From positions 3,658,001 to 3,722,000 of the forward strand of contig NZ_PHUJ01000003.1 in the NCBI RefSeq assembly GCF_002813375.1: 64,000 bases of DNA, given 5' to 3'. The position numbers and the translations under genes are program-made. Positions 35,518-44,100 of this stretch are shown here, in pieces. The stretch's first letter is position 1. Every line of letters starts with the position of its first letter. Below the pieces are notes generated by a model. It was given only the letters and a program-made list of their open reading frames with translations. It was not told the origin of the DNA and ran no database searches. This stretch comes from Pseudonocardia alni (lineage in GTDB: Bacteria > Actinomycetota > Actinomycetes > Mycobacteriales > Pseudonocardiaceae).

Positions 35518-37548
35518 GTGAAACCGACCGTCGACGTCGCGAGTGGGACCTCGGTGCTGGACAGGCGCCTGGTCTCGCTCGACGACGCCACCCGGGACCT
35601 GGCCCGGACCCCGGACTTCGGCAAGACGACGAAGATCCGCAGGGTTCTGGAGCAGCTCCGCCGCGTCCTGCTGCAGGACGGAGGGCCCGCCGCCGTGCAG
35701 GCCCGCGCCCGTGAGCTGGAGGACGCCGGCGTGTTCGCGGGCACCGACTGGGCGCAGCCGGACATCCTGGTTCCGACCTTCGTCGGGGCCGGGCTGCACA
35801 GCGGCGTCGCCGACACGGTGGTGATGGAGGCGACCAGCGAGCTGCGGATGCTCGCGGTCGCCCTCGGGGAGTACGACCACCCCGCGATCTCTGCCGACGA
35901 GGCCCGTCAGTTCCTGTCCCAGGTGCTGGCGATGAACCTCGAGCTGCTGTTCACCCCGCCGACCGAGGCGGAGCGGGTCCACGAGGGCCGGACGGCCCAG
36001 ATGATCCGCGACCTGTTCCGCCACATCGCCGAGGGCATCGGCTACGACAGCGTCCTGGACAAGCTGGTGGACGAGATCTGGCGGATCCTGCGCCAGCGCC
36101 CGATCCAGGTCGACCAGGTGTCGTCGCTGATCACCCGGCTGTCGGTGTGGCGCGGCGACCCGAGCGTCGACCTGTCCTCCGGGCAGGGACTCGACCGGCT
36201 GATCACCGCGCTGTTCGGGACCACCGAGGCGAGCCGCGAGGACCCGGGCATCGACGTCTTCCGCTCCCGACTGGAGGCGATGGACACCGGAGGCCTGCAG
36301 TACGAGGCCGCCGGGTTCGCCCGGGCCATGCACGACACCGGGCTCGTGTCGCCGTACCACGCGGAGCTGCTGCAGTTCCTGCGCCACGAGAGCGACTACC
36401 TGCTCGCCGAGGCGCTCGGCCTGTCCGACACCGGCAAGAACTGCCTGCTGCGCTTCCGGGACCTGGTGCACCGGCTGATCGAGGAGGCCGTCACCCCGCA
36501 CACCGCGCAGTGCATCTACGGCCTGGCGCTGCTGCTCGACCGCGGCATCCTCTACGAGCCGCCGGTCGTGCCCGGGCTCTGGCGCCAGATCGCGCTGGAG
36601 ATCGGCCCGGCCGCGCGGGAGCGCCTGGTCGCGGCGTTCGGCGAGGAGCCCGCACCCGAGGTGCGGCTGCTGGCCGGTGTGCTGTCGATGCTGGGCCAGC
36701 CGCTCGGCGTCGGGCAGGGCGACAACCCCACCTGCCAGTCCGCGCGCGCCCTGTCCATGTGGGCCTACAACGACCCGGACTACCTGCTGCAGATGGTCGT
36801 CTGGGCGGCCCGCGACGACGAGATCGTCATGCACTTCGAGGGGCAGCGGATCTCGTCGCAGGAGAGCGGAGCCGGGGTCGCGGAGAAGCTGCCGATCGAC
36901 CTCGACCCGGTGTCGCTGGTCGTCGTCCCGCACCTGGACCGGATCTACGCCGAGATGGGCCGCCGCTGCGCCGACCGGCCCGGGGACCCGCACCGCTGGG
37001 TCAACCCCGAGTTCCACGGCTGGTGGGCGGCCCGCGGCTTCCACATCAACGTCGACGTCGGGACCGGCAACCTGACCGACCTCGACGCGTTCCTGCGTCA
37101 GTTCCACGCCGGCTACCACCCCGGGTACAACGGCGGCCAGCCGCTGATCCACCCGCAGCCCGCCGGGATCGCGGTCACCGACAGCGCCGCCCGCTACGTC
37201 GGCTGGCACGCCATCGCCATCCTGCGGGTCGCGCCGGACCCGAACGACGTGATGCGGGTGTACTTCTACAACCCGAACAACGACAGCGGGCAGGACTGGG
37301 GCGACGGCGTCGTCGTCTCGACGGCGGGCAACGGGGAACGCTTCGGCGAGGCGTCGCTGCCGTTCGACCAGTTCGCGTCGCGCCTCTACATCTTCCACGG
37401 CGATCCGCTGGAGCACGGGGAGCCCGAGCGCGTGCCCGCGGAGGACATCGCCACGATCGTCGGCTACATCGAACGCAGCTGGGGCGCCGACCGGCTCCCC
37501 GCCGGCGCACTCCAGGCCTCCGACGGCCCGGCGGTCCCGACCGCCTGA
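35518..37548 (+). CDS. large protein with papain-like (clan CA) catalytic signature, unknown
   Basis: 676 aa. I do not recognise the family. Residues ~1-390 look mostly helical without known motifs. From ~395: LGVGQGDNPTCQSARALSMW places Gln400 six residues before Cys406 at the start of a helix, exactly as papain Gln19/Cys25. His564 lies in a strand-like GWHAIAILRVA. Asn585 (or Asn587) follows in VYFYNPNNDSGQDWG, about 21 residues later as in papain-fold enzymes. There is no signal peptide. It could be a cysteine peptidase, transglutaminase-like enzyme or acyltransferase. GTG 35518 follows GAGGGAA. It sits between the ATP-grasp and MptB genes, 8 bases from the latter. Confidence 0.7.
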   Translation: MKPTVDVASGTSVLDRRLVSLDDATRDLARTPDFGKTTKIRRVLEQLRRVLLQDGGPAAVQARARELEDAGVFAGTDWAQPDILVPTFVGAGLHSGVADTVVMEATSELRMLAVALGEYDHPAISADEARQFLSQVLAMNLELLFTPPTEAERVHEGRTAQMIRDLFRHIAEGIGYDSVLDKLVDEIWRILRQRPIQVDQVSSLITRLSVWRGDPSVDLSSGQGLDRLITALFGTTEASREDPGIDVFRSRLEAMDTGGLQYEAAGFARAMHDTGLVSPYHAELLQFLRHESDYLLAEALGLSDTGKNCLLRFRDLVHRLIEEAVTPHTAQCIYGLALLLDRGILYEPPVVPGLWRQIALEIGPAARERLVAAFGEEPAPEVRLLAGVLSMLGQPLGVGQGDNPTCQSARALSMWAYNDPDYLLQMVVWAARDDEIVMHFEGQRISSQESGAGVAEKLPIDLDPVSLVVVPHLDRIYAEMGRRCADRPGDPHRWVNPEFHGWWAARGFHINVDVGTGNLTDLDAFLRQFHAGYHPGYNGGQPLIHPQPAGIAVTDSAARYVGWHAIAILRVAPDPNDVMRVYFYNPNNDSGQDWGDGVVVSTAGNGERFGEASLPFDQFASRLYIFHGDPLEHGEPERVPAEDIATIVGYIERSWGADRLPAGALQASDGPAVPTA

Positions 37549-37556
37549 CCCCGGCC

Positions 37557-38945
37557 GTGGGGGAGCGACGCCGCCCGGTCGCGGCACCGACCGCGCTCGG
37601 CGCCGCCGGGGCGGTGCTGCTGACCGCCGGCGCCTGGGCGGTGGTGCTCCGCCCCGGGTCGACGGTGGCGCTCGGCGCCGCGGTGGCCGGGACGGGGCTG
37701 GTCGTCGTGGCCTGGGTGCTGCTGGTGCGCGCTCCGGTGCTCCCGGTGCAGGCGGTGCGGGCGCTGCTCGCCTGGGCCACGCCACTGCTCGTCGCACCGC
37801 CGCTGTTCTCCCGCGACGTGTACAGCTACCTCGCCCAGGGGATGGTCGCGCTCGGCGGCGCCGACCCGCACCGGACCGGCCCGGCGGCCGGGCTGCCCGC
37901 CGGGTCGCCGGTCCTCGCGCGGGTCGACGGCTACTGGAGGGAGACGCCGTCGCCGTACGGGCCGGTGACCGACCTGTGGCAGAAGGCGGTCGCCGCCGTC
38001 GCCGGGGACGGGGTGGTCGCCGGGGTGGCGGCATACCGGCTGCTCGCCGTCGTCGCGGTGGTGGGGATCGGGTGGGCGGTGCTGCGCCTGGCCCGTGCCC
38101 ACGGGATCCCACCGGGGACGGCGCTGGCGTGGGGGGTCGCGAACCCGCTGGTGCTCTGGCACGTCGTCGGCGGGATGCACAACGACGGCCCGATGCTCGC
38201 GCTGCTGCTCGTGGGCCTCGCCGTCGGCCTGCGCGGGCCGTGGGCGGCGCTCGCCGCGGGCGCCGTGCTCGTCGTGCTGGGGGCGTTGGTGAAGGCCCCC
38301 GCGGCGGTCGGGCTCGTGGTCCTGGCGGTCGCCGCGGCCCGGTCCGCGCCCGGCGGTACCCGCCGGTGGGGGGCGGTCGTACTGGTCGCGGGGGTGGCCG
38401 CGGCGGTCGCGGTCGCGGTGTCGGCCGTCGACGCCGGCGGGGGGAGCTGGCTCGGCGCGGTCTCCGCGCCCGGGCAGCTGTTCAGCTGGATGGCGCCCAC
38501 CAACTGGGCCGCGGCGGTCGCGGGCGTGCTCGGCGCCGATCCGGCCACGGCACTGACGGCGACGCGGACCGCCGGGACGGTGCTCGCCGCGCTCCTCGCC
38601 GCCGGGGTGCTCGTCGCGCAGGCCCGCGGCCGGACCGGTGCGACGACGGCGCTCGGCCTGCTGCTCGGCGCCGTCGTCGTGCTCGGGCCGGTGCTGCACC
38701 CGTGGTACCTGCTGTGGGCCCTGACCCCGCTGGCCTGCGTGCCGCTCCCGCGGCGGCCACGGGCGGCGCTGACGGGCGTCGTGGCGCTGTTCGCGGTGCT
38801 GGTGCCGCCGCTCGCGGGGGACTTCTCCGGGCGGCCGATGCAGCTCGTCGCCGCCTACGCGGGCGGGCTGCTCGTCGTCGCGGTGGTGGGGGCGGTGACC
38901 GCCGGGACCCGCGCGCGGGCCCGCGCCGCGGCCGGATCATGCTGA
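37557..38945 (+). CDS. mptB: polyprenol-phosphomannose-dependent alpha-1,6-mannosyltransferase, MptB-like
   Basis: 462-aa integral membrane glycosyltransferase (GT-C fold) with about twelve helices. The catalytic loop PLFSRDVYSYLAQGMVALGGADPHRTGP carries the Asp of DPM-dependent mannosyltransferases. Later motifs are NPLVLWHVVGGMHNDGPM and VLHPWYLLWALTPLAC. MptB primes the mannan backbone of lipomannan/lipoarabinomannan. GTG 37557 is 8 bases from the previous stop and the gene is 4 bases ahead of lnt, so all are probably one transcript. Confidence 0.88.
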   Translation: MGERRRPVAAPTALGAAGAVLLTAGAWAVVLRPGSTVALGAAVAGTGLVVVAWVLLVRAPVLPVQAVRALLAWATPLLVAPPLFSRDVYSYLAQGMVALGGADPHRTGPAAGLPAGSPVLARVDGYWRETPSPYGPVTDLWQKAVAAVAGDGVVAGVAAYRLLAVVAVVGIGWAVLRLARAHGIPPGTALAWGVANPLVLWHVVGGMHNDGPMLALLLVGLAVGLRGPWAALAAGAVLVVLGALVKAPAAVGLVVLAVAAARSAPGGTRRWGAVVLVAGVAAAVAVAVSAVDAGGGSWLGAVSAPGQLFSWMAPTNWAAAVAGVLGADPATALTATRTAGTVLAALLAAGVLVAQARGRTGATTALGLLLGAVVVLGPVLHPWYLLWALTPLACVPLPRRPRAALTGVVALFAVLVPPLAGDFSGRPMQLVAAYAGGLLVVAVVGAVTAGTRARARAAAGSC

Positions 38946-38949
38946 CCGT

Positions 38950-40434
38950 GTGGTGAAGGCACTCGCGCTGCGGATCGCAGCGGTCGTCGTCGGCGGGGTG
39001 CTGCTGCACCTGGCGTTCCCGCCGCGCACCGTGTGGTGGACCGCGATCGTGGCGTTCGCGCTGCTCTGGTGGGCCCTGTCCGGGGTCCGGGTGCGCCGCG
39101 CCGCGCTGCTCGGTGCGGTGTTCGGGTTCGCCTTCTACCTGGCGCACCTGATGTGGATCCAGGACTTCCTCGGCCGCGACTACGGCCCGTTCCCGTGGGT
39201 GGGGCTGTCGCTGGTGATGGCGGGGTTCCCGGCGCTCGGCGGTGCGCTCGTCGCCCTCGCCGCCCGGCTGCCCGCCGCGCCGGTGTGGGGTGCGCTCGCC
39301 TTCGCCGCGCAGGAGTGGCTGCAGAGCCGGTTCCCGCTCAACGGCTTCCCCTGGGGCCGGGTCGCGTTCGGGCAGGTCGAGGGGCCGTTCCTACCGCTCG
39401 CCGCGATCGGTGGGGCCCCGCTGGTGTCGGTCGCGGTGGTCGCGGCCGGGTTCTGCGTGGCGGCGTTCCTGCAGCGTCCCCGCCGGGTCGTCGGCCTCGT
39501 CCCGGTCGTGGCGGTCGTGCTTGTGCTGCTCGCGGTGCCGACCCCGCCCGTCGACGCGCAGGACGGCACCCGCACCGTCGCGGTCGTGCAGGGCAACGCC
39601 CCCGACATCGGGCTCGGCCTGTTCGACGCCGGTCGGACCCTGCGCGCGAACAGCCTCGCCGAGACCTCCGTGCTGATCGACCGCGTCCGGTCCGGCGCGG
39701 TCGGTCGGCCCGACCTCGTCGTGTGGCCGGAGAGCTCGCTGTCGACCGACGGCGTCGACCCGGCGGTCGACCGGGTCGTCGACGCGCTCGGCGTGCCGTT
39801 CCTGGTCGGCACCAACTACAGGGCGGGCGCGACCGACACCGAGAACGCGGTGGCCGTCTGGAACCCGGGGACCGGGGTGGGGGAGCGCTACGCCAAGCAG
39901 GAGCTCGTGCCGTTCGGCGAGCGCATCCCGCTGCGGGCGGTCACGCAGTACCTGACCCCGTTCGTCGCGCTGGCCGACTTCACCCCCGGTACGGCGCCCG
40001 CGGTACTGCCCGTCGCGGGCACCCGGATGGCGACGGCGATCTGCTACGAGACCGCCTACGACCACGTGCTGCGCGACGGCGTCGCCGACGGCGGTTCGCT
40101 GCTGGTCATCCCGACGAACAACGCCTGGTACGGGCGGGGCGAGATGACCTGGCAGCACCTCGCGATGTCGCGGCTGCGGGCCGTCGAGCACGGGCGGGCT
40201 GCGGTCGTCGCGGCGCTGTCCGGGGCGAGTGCGGTGATCCGGCCCGACGGCTCCGTCGTCGCCGAGACCGGGCTGTACACCGCGGACACCCTGGTCGAAC
40301 AGGTGCCGCTGCGCACCGACCTGACGTTCGCGACCCGCTGGGGGGCGTGGTTCGAGCACGGTCTGGCGCTCGCCGGGCTGCTCGCGGCGGCCGCCGGCTT
40401 CGGGTGGCGACGCCGGCGGGCGGGCGTCCGGTGA
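38950..40434 (+). CDS. lnt: apolipoprotein N-acyltransferase
   Basis: 494 aa. Six or more N-terminal membrane helices (from LRIAAVVVGGVLLHLAFPP; WIQDFLGRDYGPFPWVG) precede a nitrilase-fold domain with the triad Glu261 (WPESSL), Lys316 (YAKQELVPFGE) and Cys365 (ICYET), plus NNAWYG. It adds the third acyl chain to lipoproteins, such as those predicted in this window. In mycobacteria Lnt is fused or adjacent to Ppm1; here no Ppm1 follows. GTG 38950 or 38953 can start. Confidence 0.95.
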   Translation: MVKALALRIAAVVVGGVLLHLAFPPRTVWWTAIVAFALLWWALSGVRVRRAALLGAVFGFAFYLAHLMWIQDFLGRDYGPFPWVGLSLVMAGFPALGGALVALAARLPAAPVWGALAFAAQEWLQSRFPLNGFPWGRVAFGQVEGPFLPLAAIGGAPLVSVAVVAAGFCVAAFLQRPRRVVGLVPVVAVVLVLLAVPTPPVDAQDGTRTVAVVQGNAPDIGLGLFDAGRTLRANSLAETSVLIDRVRSGAVGRPDLVVWPESSLSTDGVDPAVDRVVDALGVPFLVGTNYRAGATDTENAVAVWNPGTGVGERYAKQELVPFGERIPLRAVTQYLTPFVALADFTPGTAPAVLPVAGTRMATAICYETAYDHVLRDGVADGGSLLVIPTNNAWYGRGEMTWQHLAMSRLRAVEHGRAAVVAALSGASAVIRPDGSVVAETGLYTADTLVEQVPLRTDLTFATRWGAWFEHGLALAGLLAAAAGFGWRRRRAGVR

Positions 40435-41207
40435 CCGTGGCGGCGGGCCCGGCACGGCTGTGGGTGGGGCCCTGCTGGGCCGTCCACCTGGGGCCGATGC
40501 TCGGACTCGACGCACACCGGGGTGCGGTGGCGTGCCTCGCGGTCGGTGTCGACGACGACCTGACCGTGCGCGTCGACGGCGCGCCGGACCGCACGGCGCG
40601 GACCCTGCTGGTCCCGGCCGGACTGCGCCACCGCATCACCGGCGGCGCGCACCGGGCGGCCTTCGTGTTCCTCGAGCCCGGTCGCGGGCCCGCCGGGATC
40701 GTGACCGGGCACCCGGCCGAGCCCGACCTCGTCGCCTGCGCGGTCGGCGGCGACGGGCCGGGGCTGCGGCGGATCCTGGTCGACAGCGGTACGGCGCCGG
40801 ACGCCCGCGCCGAGCCCGACGCCCGCATCGCGCGGGCGATCGCGGCCCTGCACCGGCCCGGCGGCCCGGACCTGCCGACCGGTGACCTCGCGGCGGCGGC
40901 CGGGCTGTCACCGGGCCACTTCGCGCGCCTGTTCACCCGGCAGACGGGGGCAGGCCTGCGGGCCTACCGCAGGTGGGCGCGGATGCAGATCGTCGCGGGC
41001 GTCGTGCGCGACGGCGGGGACCTCACCCGGGCCGCGGCCGACGCCGGTTTCGCGACGCCGTCGCACCTCGGGCTGGCGTTCCGCCGGATGTTCGGCCTTC
41101 CGCCCGGGCGGCTCTTCCGGTCGGGGCTCGACATCCGGGTCGTGCCCGGTCAGGTCGCGGCGACGACGACCAGCGCACCGGCCGCGACCGCCTCGACCAG
41201 GCCGTAG
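40431..41207 (+). CDS. AraC family transcriptional regulator
   Basis: 258 aa; GTG 40431 overlaps the lnt stop (GTGA). A cupin-like N-terminal half (residues ~20-100) has no clear ligand motif. The C-terminal double HTH is complete: LPTGDLAAAAGLSPGHFARLFTRQTGAGLRAYRRWARM and DLTRAAADAGFATPSHLGLAFRRMFGLPPGRLF. The last ~19 codons overlap the 3' end of the convergent DUF4345 gene. Confidence 0.88.
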   Translation: MTVAAGPARLWVGPCWAVHLGPMLGLDAHRGAVACLAVGVDDDLTVRVDGAPDRTARTLLVPAGLRHRITGGAHRAAFVFLEPGRGPAGIVTGHPAEPDLVACAVGGDGPGLRRILVDSGTAPDARAEPDARIARAIAALHRPGGPDLPTGDLAAAAGLSPGHFARLFTRQTGAGLRAYRRWARMQIVAGVVRDGGDLTRAAADAGFATPSHLGLAFRRMFGLPPGRLFRSGLDIRVVPGQVAATTTSAPAATASTRP

Positions 41208-41515
41208 AACCAGATCGGGTAGAACGCGGTGGGCCGGTCGACCATCCGGGACAGCACGCGCCCGACGGCCATCCCGCCGAGCGCGAAGGCGACGGTGAGC
41301 ACCACACCGATGCGGAGCCCGGGGACGGCGAGGGCCAGCCCGAGCACGGCCGCGATCCCCAGGCCGAACCCGCCGTAGACGGCGCGCACCTCCGACCTGC
41401 TCTCCGGGCCGTCGGCCACCAGCCCGAACGGCCGGACCAGCGCGGCCGGCGCGGCCAGCGCGTACCCGCCCATGAGCAGGAAGAAGATGCCGACCACGAC
41501 GATGACCACGATCAT
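41150..41515 (-). CDS. DUF4345-like small membrane protein
   Basis: 121 aa with four hydrophobic helices: MIVVIVVVGIFFLLMGGYAL, AVYGGFGLGIAAVLGLAL, VLTVAFALGGMAVGRVLSRMVD and FYGLVEAVAAGALVVVAAT. The motif RAVYGGFGLG...GRVLSRMVDRP is typical of DUF4345 proteins. ATG 41515 follows GGAGGAG. The 3' end runs 58 bases into the opposing AraC gene. Function unknown. Confidence 0.85.
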   Translation of the reverse strand: MIVVIVVVGIFFLLMGGYALAAPAALVRPFGLVADGPESRSEVRAVYGGFGLGIAAVLGLALAVPGLRIGVVLTVAFALGGMAVGRVLSRMVDRPTAFYPIWFYGLVEAVAAGALVVVAAT

Positions 41516-41634
41516 CGCTCCTCCGTCTCGGTGCTCCTCCGCGGCGACCGGAGGCTCGTCAGGACGTGGGCGAGCCTGCCGGGAACGGGAGCGGTCCGCC
41601 GTCACGGATCTGCGCGATCCGGGGCGGTGCCGGG

Positions 41635-42213
41635 TCAGCCGGTCAGCGCGCGGCGCATGACCACCCGCGGGAACCCGCCGGACACCCCGGTGGTCGCCGC
41701 GGCGACCGTGAACCCGCCCGCCTCGAACAACGCGCGGGTGCCGACGTAGGCCATCGTCAGGTCGACCCGGGCGCCCCGGTTGTCCACCGGGTAGCCCTCG
41801 ACGGCCGGCGCCCCCTGGTCCCGGGCGTACGCGACGGCTGCGGCGAGCAGGGCACGCGCGACGCCACGGCCCCGGTGCCCGGCGCGGACCCGGAAGCACC
41901 ACACCGACCAGACCGGGAGGTCGTCGACGTGCGGGATGGTGCGGGAGCGGGCGAACGGCAGCTCGGAGCGTGGGGCGACGGCGGCCCAGCCGACCGGTTC
42001 GCCGTCGTCGTGGGCGACGACGCCGGGTGCGACCGCGCGGGTCGTCAGCTCCCGCACGTACTCGCCCCGGGCCCGGCCGGTCAGGGCGCGGTGCGTCGCC
42101 GCGGGCAGGCGGTGCGAGAGACACCAGCAGACCGACGCGTCGGGGTCGCGCTTCGGGCCCAGCAGGGTCGCGAGGTCGTCGAACGAGGTGGCCGGACCGA
42201 CGACGAGGGGCAC
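41635..42213 (-). CDS. GNAT family N-acetyltransferase
   Basis: 192 aa. Acetyl-CoA motif VWCFRVRAGHRGRGVARALLAAAVAYARDQG (the R/QxxGxG/A signature) and C-terminal strand. An N-terminal CWCLSHR and late VGTRALFEAGGFTVAAATTGVSGGFPRVVM resemble GNATs that contain a conserved Cys-Trp-Cys near the start. Substrate unknown. Nine bases downstream of the phosphotransferase gene, so probably one transcript. Confidence 0.88.
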   Translation of the reverse strand: MPLVVGPATSFDDLATLLGPKRDPDASVCWCLSHRLPAATHRALTGRARGEYVRELTTRAVAPGVVAHDDGEPVGWAAVAPRSELPFARSRTIPHVDDLPVWSVWCFRVRAGHRGRGVARALLAAAVAYARDQGAPAVEGYPVDNRGARVDLTMAYVGTRALFEAGGFTVAAATTGVSGGFPRVVMRRALTG

Positions 42214-42222
42214 CGGCGCAGG

Positions 42223-43053
42223 CTAGTCGGGGAACGCCTCGGCGAGCATCCGGTGTCCGTGGGCCTCGAACGGCTCGTCGCCGACCTCCAGGGCCCAGGT
42301 CGCGGTGCCGACGGCCTCGGCTATCCACTCCCGGCGCCACGGGCCGGGCTCGCGCGGGTCGCCGCCGTAGCCGTCGTGGTGGGCGGTCTCCAGCGCCGGG
42401 TCCCACCGGAACTGGCGGGCGGCGAGACGCACCAGGTCGGTGGGCGCCGGGCGCAGCGCCGCCCGGCCCAGGTCGATCACGGCGACGACCCCGTCGTGCA
42501 CCAGCCAGTTGCGCGGGTGCCAGTCACCGTGGGTGGGGACGAGCCGGGCCGCCGGGGTCGGCCAGCCGGCCACCTCCGCCCGGAGCCGCGTGAGCAGTCC
42601 GGGTGCGATGCGGTGCGGACGCCCGAGCCTGGTCAGCACGGTGTCGCGCAGCCGGGCGCCGTACCCCTCGTCGACGACGGCGGGCCGGTCGTGCAGCAGC
42701 GCCAGCAGCTCCCCGGCCCCGCGGTAGGTCGAGGGCTCGTGCTCGGCGGGCGTGTCCTGCACCAGGGCCCCGGGCAGGTAGCGGGTGACCAGCAGCTTCG
42801 CGTCGGCGTCGGCGTGGCGGAGCTCCGGTGCGCGGCCGCGGGCGACGAGCGGGGCCAGCCACTCGCGGTGGGCGCGCAGCTCGCGGGCGATGTGGGTGTC
42901 GGCGTCGTCGCCGGCCTTCACGATGAGGTCGGCGCCGTCGTGACGGACCTGCAGCACGGTGGTCCCGACCAGACCCCAGCCGTGGTCGGCGACGACCTCG
43001 TGCCCGGGCAGCCGGCTCTCGAGCAGTGCGGCCTGGCGGGCGGACAGCGGCAC
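42223..43053 (-). CDS. aminoglycoside phosphotransferase (APH) family kinase-like protein
   Basis: 276 aa. ATP-binding lysine in DLIVKAGDD, catalytic loop PTHGDWHPRNWLVHDG (HGDxxxxN Brenner motif) and metal Asp in VAVIDLGRA. The APH/ChoK superfamily phosphorylates small molecules; this branch is mostly uncharacterised and should not be called a resistance gene on this evidence. GTG 43053 is chosen because upstream sequence is the cspA terminator region. Confidence 0.85.
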   Translation of the reverse strand: MPLSARQAALLESRLPGHEVVADHGWGLVGTTVLQVRHDGADLIVKAGDDADTHIARELRAHREWLAPLVARGRAPELRHADADAKLLVTRYLPGALVQDTPAEHEPSTYRGAGELLALLHDRPAVVDEGYGARLRDTVLTRLGRPHRIAPGLLTRLRAEVAGWPTPAARLVPTHGDWHPRNWLVHDGVVAVIDLGRAALRPAPTDLVRLAARQFRWDPALETAHHDGYGGDPREPGPWRREWIAEAVGTATWALEVGDEPFEAHGHRMLAEAFPD

Positions 43054-43080
43054 GCCGCCACGGTAGCGGCCCCGGAGACG

Positions 43081-43117
43081 CCGATGGCGGCATCCCGCGT
43101 GGGGATGCCGCCATCGG
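43081..43117 (-). terminator. strong hairpin, second after cspA
   Basis: CCGATGGCGGCATCCC (43081-43096) pairs perfectly over 16 bp with GGGATGCCGCCATCGG (43102-43117). It lies between cspA and the APH-like gene. Confidence 0.85.
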
Positions 43118-43130
43118 ACGGAGGAACAGT

Positions 43131-43150
43131 GCCCGGCCGCACGGCCGGGC
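43131..43150 (-). terminator. hairpin immediately after cspA
   Basis: GCCCGGCC (43131-43138) and GGCCGGGC (43143-43150) close a GCAC tetraloop 8 bases beyond the cspA stop. With the next hairpin it forms a tandem terminator. Confidence 0.8.
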
Positions 43151-43157
43151 GGGGGTG

Positions 43158-43361
43158 TCAGCGGGGGGACACCGAGGAGGCCTGCGGGCCCTTGGCGCCC
43201 TGGGTGACCTCGTAGGACACGGCCTGGTTCTCCTGGAGCTCCTTGAAGCCCGAACCCTCGATGGCCGAGTAGTGGACGAACACGTCGGCGCCGCCGTCCT
43301 CGGGGGCGATGAAGCCGAAGCCCTTCTCGGCGTTGAACCACTTCACGGTGCCGTTGGTCAT
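43158..43361 (-). CDS. cspA: cold-shock protein
   Basis: 67-aa single-strand nucleic-acid chaperone. RNP1-type [22 protein letters not shown] and the opening [12 protein letters not shown] are diagnostic. ATG 43361 follows AAGGAG. It is isolated by tandem terminators downstream and a ~350-base upstream gap that could carry a long 5' leader, as is common for csp genes. Confidence 0.97.
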   Translation of the reverse strand: MTNGTVKWFNAEKGFGFIAPEDGGADVFVHYSAIEGSGFKELQENQAVSYEVTQGAKGPQASSVSPR

Positions 43362-43710
43362 GGTGACTCCTTGTCATGCAGCATTCGGACGGAACAACCA
43401 CGTCGTGCGGCTGCCCGGGTCAGAGGAATTCCCAGACGGCAGCCAGCTTCAGCTACACCAAAGACAGCGGATCCGCCCGCATCATCATTCTGCGAGCGCG
43501 CTTGAGACACGAAACTCAGAACTACGGTGACCGAGGAGAACGCTACCGCAGGGTCCGGTGTCGGCCAAACAGCCGTCCGCCCCGCAGCGCTCCTGCGGAC
43601 GTTCTGCAGGGTCGCGACCTGCTGATCGTCACGCTCGGCGTGACTCTGATCACTGGATGAGCGCCGCCCCGGCACGGTCGGTGCCGGGGCGGCGACCTGT
43701 CGTGGCGTGG
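43362..43710. other. gene-free region upstream of cspA
   Basis: About 350 bases, noticeably less GC-rich than the surroundings near 43440-43540. Presumably holds the cspA promoter and leader; no clear -10/-35 pair could be fixed. The distal end has the terminator of the next gene at 43663-43693. No ORF with a credible start was seen. Confidence 0.6.
43663..43693 (-). terminator. terminator after the 110-aa hypothetical gene
   Basis: GCCGCCCCGGCAC (43663-43675), loop GGTCG, GTGCCGGGGCGGC (43681-43693), a 13-bp perfect stem just past the stop of the gene ending at 43711. Confidence 0.85.
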
Positions 43711-44043
43711 TCAGGCGTCGGCGGCGGCCCGCTGGCGCACCGCGATGGGTGCCCCGGCGAGGTCCTCCTCGTTGCACAGCAGCTTGAGCTCGTAGTACGC
43801 CGCCTCGGACGCCTCGTTGTAGTCGAGGTGGATGGCGATCACGTCGACCGGCTCACCCAGCCAGGACTGGGTCTCCCGCAGCCACTGCGCGGCCCGCTCC
43901 AGTGCGGTCGGGAGGTCGTTGTCGCGGAACTGGACCGGGCGGAACGGTACGTCCTGGATCCCGTCGAGCTGGTGCGCCGGGCGGGGGAGGCCACCGGCCA
44001 GTCCCGCGTCGTCGAGATCGAGCGCTACCGGGTTCTCACTCAT
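43711..44043 (-). CDS. conserved hypothetical acidic protein
   Basis: 110 aa from ATG 44043 (MSENPVALDLDDAG). Mostly soluble, with WLRETQSWLGEPVDVIAIHLDYNEASEAAYYELKLLCNEED in the middle, which looks like a small alpha-beta domain. No family is recognised. The upstream gene (44101-44613) is in the same direction, 57 bases away. Confidence 0.7.
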   Translation of the reverse strand: MSENPVALDLDDAGLAGGLPRPAHQLDGIQDVPFRPVQFRDNDLPTALERAAQWLRETQSWLGEPVDVIAIHLDYNEASEAAYYELKLLCNEEDLAGAPIAVRQRAAADA

Positions 44044-44100
44044 CCCGTCAGGATCGCGCATCACCCCCCGTCGCCGCACCCCACCGTGCCCGGTGTGTCG

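Noticed and set aside
42223-43053. Aminoglycoside resistance gene
   Set aside because: Only superfamily motifs of APH kinases are present; no features of a specific resistance enzyme and no resistance context.
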